Source: Anaerobacillus alkalilacustris
GTDB taxonomy: Bacteria > Bacillota > Bacilli > Bacillales > Anaerobacillaceae
Length of the DNA: 64,000 nucleotides
NCBI RefSeq assembly: GCF_001866005.1
Contig: NZ_MLQR01000001.1
Location: 597,106-661,105, forward strand
Reading direction: 5' to 3'
The translations under genes and the position numbers were made by a program. Positions 53,052 to 61,971 of the stretch are shown in pieces (within the stretch, counting starts at the first letter, position 1; the number at the start of each line of letters is the position of its first letter). The notes beneath the pieces were generated by a model. It was not told the origin of the DNA. It did no database searches and worked only from the letters and a program-made list of their open reading frames with translations.

Positions 53052-53878
53052 TGAATCCCAAATATACAAAAAAGACTTTTACATTGGAAATTTTTGCGAT
53101 TTTATTAGCATTATTATTCATGGTTCCTTTTTATTTCGTTATCGTAAACTCAGTAAAAAGCTTCTCAGAAATTTTAGTAGATGCTGCAGCCTTACCAAGT
53201 CAAATTTTATTTTCAAATTACGCGAAAGTGTGGGACATTCTTAATTTTCCATCAGCGTTTATAAATTCTTTTGTTATCACTGTTTTTAGTATTATTGGGA
53301 TTGTGCTCATTTCGTCAATGGCAGCATGGAAAATGGTGCGAACACCTGGAATTTTGAGTAAAGTCCTCTTTATCTGGTTTGTTTCAGCGATGGTTATACC
53401 ATTCCAAACGGTTATGATCCCGTTAATCAAACTAGGCGGAATGTTAGGGATTATGAACAGCATCCCTGGAATTATCATGATGTATTTTGGTTTTGGTGTA
53501 CCTCTTTCACTCTTTCTCTACCATGGATTTATTAAAACGGTACCAGTTGAAATAGAAGAAGCTGCTACTATCGATGGGTGTACACAATTTGGCGTGTTTT
53601 GGAGAATAGTTTTTCCGCTATTAAAACCGATTACGATAACAGTCATTATTTTAAATACATTATGGATTTGGAATGATTACTTATTACCGCTTCTTGTCTT
53701 ACAAGATGCATCTTTACGAACAATACCACTTGCAACTAGCTCGTTTTTTGCCCAATATACGAAGCAGTGGGATATGGGACTAGCGGCATTAGTATTAGGG
53801 ATTACACCAATTATCATTTTCTTCTTATTTTTACAAAAGCATATTATTAAAGGGATTGCATCAGGATCTATTAAATAG
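53051..53878 (+). CDS. Sugar ABC transporter permease (MalG type), importer 3
   Basis: Integral membrane permease, 275 residues, six membrane segments. EAA motif: EEAATIDGCTQFGVFWRIVF. Coupled to the previous gene by a one-base TAATG overlap, with AAGGAGG 10 nt upstream. A small stem, TTTTGCA/TGCAAAA at 53908-53928, precedes the SBP gene and may separate expression levels. Confidence 0.92.
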   Translation: MNPKYTKKTFTLEIFAILLALLFMVPFYFVIVNSVKSFSEILVDAAALPSQILFSNYAKVWDILNFPSAFINSFVITVFSIIGIVLISSMAAWKMVRTPGILSKVLFIWFVSAMVIPFQTVMIPLIKLGGMLGIMNSIPGIIMMYFGFGVPLSLFLYHGFIKTVPVEIEEAATIDGCTQFGVFWRIVFPLLKPITITVIILNTLWIWNDYLLPLLVLQDASLRTIPLATSSFFAQYTKQWDMGLAALVLGITPIIIFFLFLQKHIIKGIASGSIK

Positions 53879-53972
53879 AGTGTTAATGTACTAAATCTGT
53901 TATTAAATTTTGCAGCTTTGTTGCAAAACTATATAAATAAATATCAAAAAGTTTGAGGAGGTCAATGGTCTT

Positions 53973-55253
53973 ATGAAACGTTTACTAGGTTTTTGTTTAT
54001 CAATGGTTTTATCGGTAGGTATTCTTGCAGCTTGTGGTAGTAACTCAGAAGAAAGTTCTGGAGGAGAAGTTAAATCTGATGGTAGTGATAAGGTGGTAAC
54101 CCTAAACATATTCAATCCTAAAGTTGAAACTGCTGATGAGTTACAAGAATTGCTAAAAGAATTTGAAGCAGAACATCCAAATATTAAATTTACTCTTGAG
54201 ACAATAGGTGGTGGTGCAGATGGTGATGCAGCATTAAAAGCAAAATTTGCATCTGGGCAAGCACCTGATATTTTTCCAAATGGTGGTTTCAATCAGTTAG
54301 AACTTTGGAAAGAACATTTAGTAGATTTATCAGATGAGCCATGGGTAGAACATTTACTACCGATTGGAGCAGCACCAATGACTGATGAAGATGGAAAACT
54401 TTATGGTATGCCTTTTAACCTTGAAGGATATGGTTTTATTTATAATAAAGATTTATTTGAACAAGCAGGAGTTACTGAGGCACCAAAGACAATATCCGAA
54501 TTAATTGATGCAGCTGAAAAATTAGAACAAAATGGTATTACTCCATTTGCAGCAGGTTATGGTGAATGGTGGGTTGTAGGACAGCATTTAATTAATGTTC
54601 CTTTTGCTCAACAAGATGATCCAAATGCTTTTATCGAGAACCTAACAAATGGTACAGAAACTTTTAAAGGTAATTCTCATTTTGAAAACTTCAAACAAAT
54701 TATAGATGCAGAAATTAAATTTGGAAATACAAATCCATTAACAACAGATTACAATACACAAGTTACATTATTTGCTACAGGACAAGCTGCAATGCTTCAG
54801 CAAGGAAACTGGACTGAAAACATGATTTATGAAATTAATCCTGATATGAATATGGCATTTCTACCGATTCCATTAAATGATGAAGAAGGTGCCGATCGCT
54901 TACCTGTAGGGGTTCCAAATAGTTGGGTTATTAACAAAAACTCTGAACATATTGAAGAGGCAAAGTTATTTTTAAATTGGATGGTTTCTTCAGAAGTAGG
55001 AAAACGCTATATTACAGAAGAGTTTGCATTCATTCCTGCTTTCGATAATATTGAACCTACTGGATTAGGGGCATTAGGAGAGTCTATTTTAGAGTATTCT
55101 TTAGCAGATAAAACGATACCATGGACATGGTTCATGTGGCTTGATGGAGCTAACCAGGATTTCGGAGCAGCCATTCAAGAATATGCAGCAGAACAAATTG
55201 ATTATGAGACAATGTTAGAGCGCCTACAAACTGCTTGGGATAGTAGAAAGTAA
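53973..55253 (+). CDS. Extracellular sugar-binding lipoprotein, importer 3
   Basis: Surface substrate-binding protein, 426 residues, with lipobox LAAC (Cys21) and a Ser/Glu-rich linker. SBP_bac_1 features: VVTLNIFNPKVETADELQEL, ASGQAPDIFPNGGFNQLELW, LYGMPFNLEGYGFIYNKDLF, ATGQAAMLQQGNWTENMIYE and EEAKLFLNWMVSSEVGKRYI. GAGGAGGTC precedes ATG. Third gene of the importer operon under kinase/regulator 3. The spacing pattern is common for raffinose/multiple-sugar types; the ligand is unknown. A terminator follows. Confidence 0.92.
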   Translation: MKRLLGFCLSMVLSVGILAACGSNSEESSGGEVKSDGSDKVVTLNIFNPKVETADELQELLKEFEAEHPNIKFTLETIGGGADGDAALKAKFASGQAPDIFPNGGFNQLELWKEHLVDLSDEPWVEHLLPIGAAPMTDEDGKLYGMPFNLEGYGFIYNKDLFEQAGVTEAPKTISELIDAAEKLEQNGITPFAAGYGEWWVVGQHLINVPFAQQDDPNAFIENLTNGTETFKGNSHFENFKQIIDAEIKFGNTNPLTTDYNTQVTLFATGQAAMLQQGNWTENMIYEINPDMNMAFLPIPLNDEEGADRLPVGVPNSWVINKNSEHIEEAKLFLNWMVSSEVGKRYITEEFAFIPAFDNIEPTGLGALGESILEYSLADKTIPWTWFMWLDGANQDFGAAIQEYAAEQIDYETMLERLQTAWDSRK

Positions 55254-55277
55254 TTGTTTATACCCCCTTTATATAAG

Positions 55278-55310
55278 GAAGCACATCAAGTTTGATGTGC
55301 TTCTTTTGAT
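55278..55310 (+). terminator. Terminator after importer 3
   Basis: GAAGCACATCAA and TTGATGTGCTTC form a perfect 12-bp stem, tail TTTTGAT. The rest of 55311-55583 is AT-rich with a possible TATAAT near 55537 and nothing else recognised. Confidence 0.85.
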
Positions 55311-55583
55311 CTATTATTAAAGAAAAAGTAAGAGTCTAACTATTGCGATTGAAGCTTTTTTTAGAAAATGAAAACATTGTTGATCATTTTTTGATTCGTT
55401 ATAAACGGAGAATAGGTAGGGAAATGGGAATGATAAAGGATAACTTATACCAATTGTTGAAATAAAATTTCATGTTATTTTAACTTTTTAAAAAAAAATT
55501 CATATTTTTGTAGATAAAAGAAATAAAATTTCGTATAATGAAAATAACAAAAAACTTTTTTTCTTGAAAAGGGGAGTCTATAC

Positions 55584-56465
55584 ATGATACACGGAGTAAT
55601 TCCAGCAGTTCTAACACCTTTTACAGCTAGTGGGGAGCTAAATGAAAAGGCTTTACGTAATTATGTTGATTTTTTAATAGAAAAAGGAGTACATGGTTTA
55701 TTTCCATTAGGTACAAATGGTTCTGGTCCATTAATGTCCTTAGAAGATCGAAAAAAAGCTATTTCAATCATTGTTGAAGTAACAAATAAGCGTGTCCCAG
55801 TGATTGTTCATACTGGAGGAATTTCTACAGAGGAAACAATTGAGTTAACAGAGTATGCAGCTAATGTGGGCGCGAATGCAGCTGCAGTAGTAGCCCCTTG
55901 GTATTTTCCACATGATGATATTTCGTTAGAATTGCACTTTACAGCAGTTGCAACAGCAGTACCGAGCTTTCCTATCTATTTATATAACATACCGGGAAAT
56001 GCAAAAAATGATTTGAAACCTAAATTAGTGAAAAAATTAGCTGACAAACTATCAAATATCAAAGGGATTAAAGATAGTTCAAAAGATTTAGCGAGATTAC
56101 AAGATTACATCGCAGTATTAGGAGAGGGCTATGATGTTGTTGTTGGAACAGACGCACTAGTTTATCCGGCATTAGCTATGGGAGCTACTGGGGTTGTATC
56201 TGCAGTAGGAAATTGCTTCCCAGAGGTAATGGTAGAGTTATATGATGCATATGTTTCTGGAGATTTAGAGAAAGCAAAGGAATTACAATATCGAGCTAAT
56301 AAAGTACGTGATGTACTTAAGCTTGGTTCTTATATAACGCCTTATTATGAAGCGCTAAAGCTACAAGGAATTGATGCAGGTGAAGTGAAATTACCACTTC
56401 GACCATTAACTGATACAGAGAAAGAAACATTAAGAAAAGGATTAGTAAATCTTAACTTATTATAA
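55584..56465 (+). CDS. DapA/NanA superfamily aldolase, probable 2-keto-3-deoxy sugar acid aldolase
   Basis: Class I Schiff-base aldolase of the dihydrodipicolinate synthase family, 293 residues, cytoplasmic. Schiff-base Lys163 is in IKGIKDSSKD, and catalytic Tyr134 in IYLYNIPGNA. The usual GTTGE-type loop is changed to LGTNGSGPLMS near residue 47, so substrate handling differs from true DapA. AAAAGGGGAG lies before ATG. It is followed at 17 nt by an IlvD/Edd-type dehydratase. Together they suit a non-phosphorylating sugar-acid route: dehydration to a 2-keto-3-deoxy acid, then cleavage to pyruvate and an aldehyde (inference from pairing). A biosynthetic DapA role is unlikely without lysine genes. 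Confidence 0.87.
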   Translation: MIHGVIPAVLTPFTASGELNEKALRNYVDFLIEKGVHGLFPLGTNGSGPLMSLEDRKKAISIIVEVTNKRVPVIVHTGGISTEETIELTEYAANVGANAAAVVAPWYFPHDDISLELHFTAVATAVPSFPIYLYNIPGNAKNDLKPKLVKKLADKLSNIKGIKDSSKDLARLQDYIAVLGEGYDVVVGTDALVYPALAMGATGVVSAVGNCFPEVMVELYDAYVSGDLEKAKELQYRANKVRDVLKLGSYITPYYEALKLQGIDAGEVKLPLRPLTDTEKETLRKGLVNLNLL

Positions 56466-56482
56466 AAGGAGACGATCAAATC

Positions 56483-58147
56483 ATGGGTGATAAAATAAAC
56501 GAAATTGCTCCATTTACAAGAGCAATATTAAAAGCGCATTTATGTTCATGTGGTGTAGATTATAAAAGTATGGATAAACCAGTCATTGCAATAGCAAATT
56601 CTTGGAATGAAATTGTTCCTGGACACGTCCATTTACGTGAACTTTCTGAACGTGTAAAAAAAGGGATTCGTGAAGCTGGCGGTTTACCTCTTGAGTTTAA
56701 TACCATTTCTGTGTGTGATGGAATTGCCCAAGGTCACGAAGGAATGCGATATTCACTACCTAGTCGTGAAACGATTGCAGATAGTGTGGAAATTATGGTA
56801 AAAGGTCACGGTATGTTTGATGGAATGGTCGTTTTAAGTTCTTGTGACAAAATTGTTCCAGGGATGATGATGGCAGCAGGTCGTTTGAATTTACCGAGTT
56901 TAGCGGTATTAGGTGGAGTTATGCCAAACCATATTAAACCATATGAATCAAAAGCTGCTAGAAAAGACTTTTTAGCAGGAAAGCTTGATGAAGAAGGCTT
57001 AGTCAAAATCACGAATCAGTATTATCCGAGTGCAGGAGCATGTCCGTTTCTTGGAACTGCTAATACGATGCAAGGTCTTTCAGAGGCTCTTGGTATGGCA
57101 CTTCCGAAAACGTCTTGGATGCAAGCTCTTTCTGATGAGCAATTAGATGCTGCTGAAGAAGCTGGGCGTCAAGTAGTGGAATTAGTGAAAAAAGGTATTA
57201 CACCGAAAGACATTATGACACAGGAAGCTTTTGAAAATGCAATTTCTGTTTTATTAGCAATGGGTGGATCTTTAAATGCATGTTTACATTTACCAGCAAT
57301 TGCTCACGAAGTAGGACTTGAGCTTCCGTTTGATCTTTTTGATAAGATTAGCAGAAAAGTTCCGTTCCTCGCTGGGGTTACACCTAATAATAATGAATAT
57401 ACAACAAATGATTTGCAGCGTGCAGGTGGAATGCCAGCATTAATGCAAGAATTACGTTCATTACTTCATTTAGATGCAATAACTGTAAACGGAAAAACTG
57501 TTGGAGAGAATATTGAAGGTCATGATGTTCTTGATCGTGAAATCATTTATCCACTTCAAAAACCAATAACAAAAGAAGGTGGTATTGCCGTCCTTAAAGG
57601 AAATTTAGCAAAGGACGGAGCGCTGATTAAACAATCAGCAGTTTCAAAAGAACTATTAACATTCTCAGGTCCTGCAAAAGTCTTTAACTCTGAAGAAGAC
57701 TTCGTGGCTGCTTATGAAGCTGATAACATCCAAGAAGGCGATACAGTAGTTATCCGTTACGAAGGACCAAAAGGTGGCCCTGGAATGAGGGAATTACATC
57801 GTTGTACAGAAGTACTAGGAAAGTTCGAGAGAGTAGCGTTAATTACAGATGGTCGTTTCTCAGGTGCAAGTGCAGGACTTTCAATCGGTTATGCTAGTCC
57901 AGAAGCGGCAGATGGTGGAACGATGGCACTTGTGCAAGATGGAGATATGATCGATATCGATATCCCGAATCGTTCGATTACGTTAAACGTTTCTGAGCAA
58001 GAGTTAGCTCGTCGTGCTGAACACCTAGAAATTCTTAAGCGTGAAGCAAGTAAGTTTTTACGTATGTATGCGAACAATGCTTCGTCGGCAGCTACTGGTG
58101 GAATTCGTGTTGTTGAAGAAAAAGAAAACGAACCAATTTTAAAATAA
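56483..58147 (+). CDS. IlvD/Edd family dehydratase, probable sugar-acid dehydratase
   Basis: Iron-sulfur dehydratase, 554 residues, normal for the family. Cluster-related Cys segments are SVCDGIAQGHEGMRYSLPSR, SSCDKIVPGMMMAAGR and AGACPFLGTANTMQGLSEAL. The C-terminal part has VIRYEGPKGGPGMRELH and ALITDGRFSGASAGLSIGYA. AAAGGAGACG precedes ATG. It could be dihydroxy-acid dehydratase (IlvD), but the operon with a keto-deoxy-acid aldolase and no other branched-chain genes favours a sugar-acid dehydratase. A 48-bp relic matching codons for ERVALITDG lies at 60231-60278. Confidence 0.88.
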   Translation: MGDKINEIAPFTRAILKAHLCSCGVDYKSMDKPVIAIANSWNEIVPGHVHLRELSERVKKGIREAGGLPLEFNTISVCDGIAQGHEGMRYSLPSRETIADSVEIMVKGHGMFDGMVVLSSCDKIVPGMMMAAGRLNLPSLAVLGGVMPNHIKPYESKAARKDFLAGKLDEEGLVKITNQYYPSAGACPFLGTANTMQGLSEALGMALPKTSWMQALSDEQLDAAEEAGRQVVELVKKGITPKDIMTQEAFENAISVLLAMGGSLNACLHLPAIAHEVGLELPFDLFDKISRKVPFLAGVTPNNNEYTTNDLQRAGGMPALMQELRSLLHLDAITVNGKTVGENIEGHDVLDREIIYPLQKPITKEGGIAVLKGNLAKDGALIKQSAVSKELLTFSGPAKVFNSEEDFVAAYEADNIQEGDTVVIRYEGPKGGPGMRELHRCTEVLGKFERVALITDGRFSGASAGLSIGYASPEAADGGTMALVQDGDMIDIDIPNRSITLNVSEQELARRAEHLEILKREASKFLRMYANNASSAATGGIRVVEEKENEPILK

Positions 58148-58150
58148 ACT

Positions 58151-58201
58151 AAAGGTGACTCAAAACCTCTTCACATCGTGGCGGCTGAGTCACCTTTTTC
58201 T
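58151..58201 (+). terminator. Terminator after dehydratase
   Basis: AAAGGTGACTCA and TGAGTCACCTTT form a perfect 12-bp stem over a 23-nt loop, followed by TTCTC. Confidence 0.8.
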
Positions 58202-58304
58202 CTATTACAAAATTGAAAACGTTTAAGTTTGTTTTGGTATTATTTTTATCTTTTATTATTTAATGAATTTCATAATTCGTTATTCTCGTCACTAAGATGC
58301 TATA

Positions 58305-58334
58305 TTTAGTTACGTTGAACCGTTCGTAACTAAA
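58305..58334. promoter_or_regulatory. Inverted repeat upstream of second chemoreceptor
   Basis: TTTAGTTACG and CGTAACTAAA pair perfectly around a 10-nt centre, about 110 nt before the start codon. Operator or leader hairpin; no T-run. Confidence 0.45.
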
Positions 58335-58443
58335 TAAAGATTGATGTAACTCGTTTTTGGTAATTATGAAGTTCACTCATTTGAAAATTCTTCATGAGTT
58401 ATAAGACTAATTTCAACCTTAATAATTTTAACGGGGAGTATGT

Positions 58444-60144
58444 ATGATGAAAAATTTACGATTTAAAATACTAATAGGTTTTAGCTTTGTATTAATTTTA
58501 TTAATCTCTGTTTCTACATACAGTCTATTTACTATTTATAGTATGAATACGAATGTGAAAGAAATCGTTCAAGAGGATTTGCAAAGATTTTCTATTAGCG
58601 AAATGCTTGCTTCAAACATGTCTGAAAGACTTGCATTAGTGAGAGGTTATGTATTAGTAGGAGATGAAGATTATAAAAAACGATTTATAGAATTAGAAGC
58701 AGCAAGTTATGAACTAGGTGAAACGATTCAAAAATTTACTCACTATGATGAACAATTAGACAAATTTGCTTTAGAGTTACTCTCAAAAAACCAAGTTTGG
58801 AATGAATTGATTACAAATCGAATATTTCCGTTATATGAAGAAAACGGTACGGGTTATATATCTGCAAATATCCGTTTTCAAGTTGATCCTTTAGCTGAGG
58901 AAATTATGGAAGGTTATCGTAATATAGCTAATTTAGCCGAAGAAAATATTGTGTTAAATGGAAAAGAAATGTTGCATCACGGAGAAAAAATGATTTTATT
59001 TAATATTATTGCAGTAATTTTAGGTGTAGTCATATCAATTTTTGTTGCAATGATAACGGCAAAACGAATTACTGCTCCAATTGTAGAAGTGGTATCTGAA
59101 GTAGAAAAAGTGTCCAAAGGAGATTTAACAGGTCAACAAATTAAAATAAAGACTAATGATGAAATCGGACGTCTAGTTATATCTTTTAATAAGATGACAG
59201 ACAATTTACGTGAATTATTAGGAAGAACAGTCGAAGCATCAAAGCAAGTAGCTGCAGCTTCGGAGAAATTAACAATTAGTTCCGATGAAACTACTATAGC
59301 TGTTCACCAAATTTCAGGGACAATTCAAAAAGTTGCCAAAGGAGCAGATACAACTGTAATAGGCACAAAAGAAAGTTCTCGTGCAATGGAAGAAATGGCG
59401 TTAGGAATTCAAAGTATCGCAGAATCAGCTTCACTAGTTTCATCAAGTTCATTAGATGCAACTAATGAAGCTGAAAAGGGGAATCGATCACTACATCTAG
59501 TTCAACAACAAATGAATAGAATAAATAAAGCTGTTGGTGAAGCTTCTACTACTATTAAAAGCCTTGGAGAAAGATCTTCAGAAATTAATAGAATACTTGA
59601 AGTAATAACGGATATATCGGATCAGACAAATTTATTAGCATTGAATGCGGCTATTGAGGCTGCCAGAGCGGGCGAGCATGGAAAAGGTTTTGCAGTTGTT
59701 GCTGATGAAGTTCGAAAGTTGGCTGAAGAATCTCGATGCTCAGCTTCGAAAATCTCATCTGTTATTTATGAGATCATAGAAGATACGTCTTTAGCAGTTA
59801 AAACGATGGATAACGGAACAAAAGAAGTGAAAACAGGAATAGAAGTAGTCCAAGAAACAAGCTTGATTATTGAAAGAATTTTATCCACTATCCAAAGTGT
59901 ATCAACTCAAATACAGGAAGTTTCTGCAACCGCAGAAGAAATGTCCGCAAGTTCAGAGCAAATAAGTGCGTCGGTAGAAGGGATAGCCAATATTGCTTTA
60001 GAAACATCTGATAGTTTCCAATCTATTGCACAAGGAGCAGAGCAACAGTTACTATCGATGGAAGAAATAAAAGCATCAACTAAAAACTTAAGTCATTTAG
60101 CTCAAGAGCTTCGAGCTGAAATTAGTAATTTTAAAATCAGCTAA
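58444..60144 (+). CDS. Methyl-accepting chemotaxis protein
   Basis: Transmembrane chemoreceptor, 566 residues. Membrane segment near 9-30 ([20 protein letters not shown]), a four-helix-bundle-like extracellular domain of about 150 residues, then a second segment near 186-207 ([19 protein letters not shown]). [24 protein letters not shown]. The signalling tip is canonical: [20 protein letters not shown] followed by [23 protein letters not shown] lies before ATG 58444 (ATG 58447 also possible). Unlike the receptor at 40185-41933 its tip is close to consensus. A single gene beside the sugar-acid genes; ligand unknown. Confidence 0.92.
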   Translation: MMKNLRFKILIGFSFVLILLISVSTYSLFTIYSMNTNVKEIVQEDLQRFSISEMLASNMSERLALVRGYVLVGDEDYKKRFIELEAASYELGETIQKFTHYDEQLDKFALELLSKNQVWNELITNRIFPLYEENGTGYISANIRFQVDPLAEEIMEGYRNIANLAEENIVLNGKEMLHHGEKMILFNIIAVILGVVISIFVAMITAKRITAPIVEVVSEVEKVSKGDLTGQQIKIKTNDEIGRLVISFNKMTDNLRELLGRTVEASKQVAAASEKLTISSDETTIAVHQISGTIQKVAKGADTTVIGTKESSRAMEEMALGIQSIAESASLVSSSSLDATNEAEKGNRSLHLVQQQMNRINKAVGEASTTIKSLGERSSEINRILEVITDISDQTNLLALNAAIEAARAGEHGKGFAVVADEVRKLAEESRCSASKISSVIYEIIEDTSLAVKTMDNGTKEVKTGIEVVQETSLIIERILSTIQSVSTQIQEVSATAEEMSASSEQISASVEGIANIALETSDSFQSIAQGAEQQLLSMEEIKASTKNLSHLAQELRAEISNFKIS

Positions 60145-60230
60145 TAATTAAGAAAAGAATCAAGTAAAGATGAATAATAGTTACCAGCAATTAATCTGAA
60201 ATCTAGAGTTTTAAAATGAAAATAATAGAA

Positions 60231-60278
60231 AGGTTTGAGAGAGTAGCTTTAATTACAGATGGTCATTTTACGGGTTAG
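60231..60278 (+). pseudogene. Fragment of an IlvD/Edd-type dehydratase gene
   Basis: Fifteen codons read RFERVALITDGHFTG then TAG. The intact dehydratase has KFERVALITDGRFSG at the DNA positions around 57820-57865, and the nucleotides differ at about 7-8 of 45 positions. No further similarity is seen on either side. It appears to be the tip of a lost paralog or a partial duplication. Confidence 0.6.
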
Positions 60279-60284
60279 AATACA

Positions 60285-60357
60285 AAAAACTCCTATTGTA
60301 GAAGAAGTGGACCTTGTTTTGTTCCTAAACAAATAAGTCTTTTACAAAGGAGTTTTT
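60285..60357 (+). terminator. Long hairpin, probable old terminator
   Basis: AAAAACTCCTATTGTAGAAG and the right arm TTTTACAAAGGAGTTTTT pair over about 19 bases with a few mismatches, loop about 35 nt; T-run in the right arm. May have ended the gene whose remnant is at 60231-60278. Confidence 0.6.
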
Positions 60358-60462
60358 ACTTTGAATAAAAAAGTATAGAGGGAGTTGCTTATTTGCTTAC
60401 CTGTTCCTACTTTGTATTAGTAGTAACAGGATGATCTTTCGCTAAGTCTTTTGGCGCAGCTA

Positions 60463-60477
60463 TAGAAAACGTTTCCT
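60463..60477 (+). promoter_or_regulatory. cre-like box upstream of LysM gene
   Basis: TAGAAAACGTTTCCT has one mismatch (second position) to the cre consensus. It lies about 190 nt before the LysM start. Nothing else is recognised in 60358-60663. Confidence 0.45.
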
Positions 60478-60663
60478 AGGAAAAATCCCCCTACCGTACA
60501 ACTCACCACTACTCCCTTTTGCCTGTTAAGTAATTTTAATGAAAGTACTATTTTCCCCTTTTTAGCAAAGTCTCTTCCCAAACGTGAGAAATTGTCTAAT
60601 AATAAGTGAGGTTGTCAAACAAAGTAGATTTTTGGGGACTTTGTTACATAGGGAGGATATTCA

Positions 60664-61752
60664 ATGTTAAAAGAAAACATAGAAATTACTAGAACACGGA
60701 AAGAGAGAATAGTAGAGGAAAGGTTCAAAGCTAATAAAAGAAAAAAAGTCAAACTTGCAGGATACGTTTTAGCTGGAACTGTGGCTACAAATGCTTTCAT
60801 GAATGTTAATTATGTTGGATCGGCAAAGGTTGAAGCGTGTTCTCAAGTCTATACAGTCCAACAAGGCGATACACTATATTCTTTAGCAAAGATGTTCAAC
60901 GTGACAGTAGATCAGATTAAGAGTGCAAATGATCTTGCAACATCTCACATTAAAGTTGGACAAAAATTAGAACTGCCTGCCATCTATTACACGGTTTTAC
61001 CTGGTGATACCCTTTTCTCTATAGCAAAAAAACATCAAGTTACCGTTAGAGATTTAAAAATGGTGAACAATTTGACTTCTGATCATATACAAGTCAATCA
61101 AACACTAATCATGCCCGAAACGTCTAGTTCAAAAATTGTCAACGAAGTCTCAATACCTAGCGGTCAAAACGAACAAGAACTAGCTTCAACTTATACTGTC
61201 GTTCAAGGAGATACGCTATTTAGAATTGCACGCATACATAATACAAGTGTTCAAGAACTTAAGAGTTTGAATAATTTACCATCTGACTTGATTCGAGTTG
61301 GACAAAAATTGAATGTTACTGCAAAAGCCGAGCAGAAATATGATAATGCAGTTATAAATAATATAAGACAGAAAGATGATACACAAACTGAACAAGTCAG
61401 AAGTGCTATCTACACTGCTGTCCCGGGAGATACGTTATGGGGTATTTCAAGGCGATTTAACCTTCCAGTTTATGAACTTAAGCACATGAACGGATTACAA
61501 GACGATATTATTTTGATTGGACAAAAATTAATCATTAGTCACAGTGATATTCTATCAACAAAAGCTGAAGTGATTGGTACAGTTGACAGTACACATGTAG
61601 CTTTTTTTGCTAACCACGTGGAACGCGTTCTTAAAATTCCTTATGGTCAGGCGAAACATTACGAAGCATTGGTAGGTCAAAAGGTTACGATCTTCTTCTT
61701 TGATGGACCATCTCCTACTCTAATTAACTATACTCCATTTTGGGGAGAATGA
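60664..61752 (+). CDS. Four-LysM cell-wall-binding protein
   Basis: 362 residues. A basic N terminus and a hydrophobic stretch (about 34-50: LAGYVLAGTVATNAFM) look like an export signal. Four LysM domains follow at about 62-104 (YTVQQGDTLYSLAKMF), 108-150 (YTVLPGDTLFSIAKKH), 179-221 (YTVVQGDTLFRIARIH) and 254-296 (YTAVPGDTLWGISRRF). They bind peptidoglycan or chitin-like glycans. The last 60 residues (VIGTVDSTHVAFFANHVERV, then FFFDGPSPTLINYTPFWGE) form a small unknown domain in place of a hydrolase. GGGAGGATA precedes ATG. Perhaps a spore-coat or wall-anchor protein (inference). Confidence 0.85.
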   Translation: MLKENIEITRTRKERIVEERFKANKRKKVKLAGYVLAGTVATNAFMNVNYVGSAKVEACSQVYTVQQGDTLYSLAKMFNVTVDQIKSANDLATSHIKVGQKLELPAIYYTVLPGDTLFSIAKKHQVTVRDLKMVNNLTSDHIQVNQTLIMPETSSSKIVNEVSIPSGQNEQELASTYTVVQGDTLFRIARIHNTSVQELKSLNNLPSDLIRVGQKLNVTAKAEQKYDNAVINNIRQKDDTQTEQVRSAIYTAVPGDTLWGISRRFNLPVYELKHMNGLQDDIILIGQKLIISHSDILSTKAEVIGTVDSTHVAFFANHVERVLKIPYGQAKHYEALVGQKVTIFFFDGPSPTLINYTPFWGE

Positions 61753-61904
61753 CCTTCTGGGTGTTGCACAACTTGTAAAGGGTCATGAATAATGTTCGAA
61801 AACAAATCTAAATAAAAAGAAGCAAATAAACAAACATGTGAGAGGGTTGACTATCTTCTTTTAAAACAAAAATTAACATAGAAATAAAAGTGAATTGTTT
61901 AGAC

Positions 61905-61939
61905 GAGAAACCCTACTTTTGAAAAAAGTAGGGTTTCTC
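61905..61939. terminator. Bidirectional terminator between LysM gene and gluconokinase
   Basis: GAGAAACCCTACTTTT and AAAAGTAGGGTTTCTC pair perfectly over 16 bp around a 3-nt loop; convergent genes share it. Confidence 0.85.
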
Positions 61940-61971
61940 AACAATCTGATGTGTTTACTTGCTTATATACA

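Noticed and set aside
53903..54292. 129-codon minus-strand open frame
   Set aside because: It lies antisense inside the clear SBP lipoprotein gene and shows no domain pattern.
56483..58147. Biosynthetic ilvD
   Set aside because: No other branched-chain amino acid genes nearby and paired with a keto-deoxy-acid-type aldolase; kept only as an alternative.
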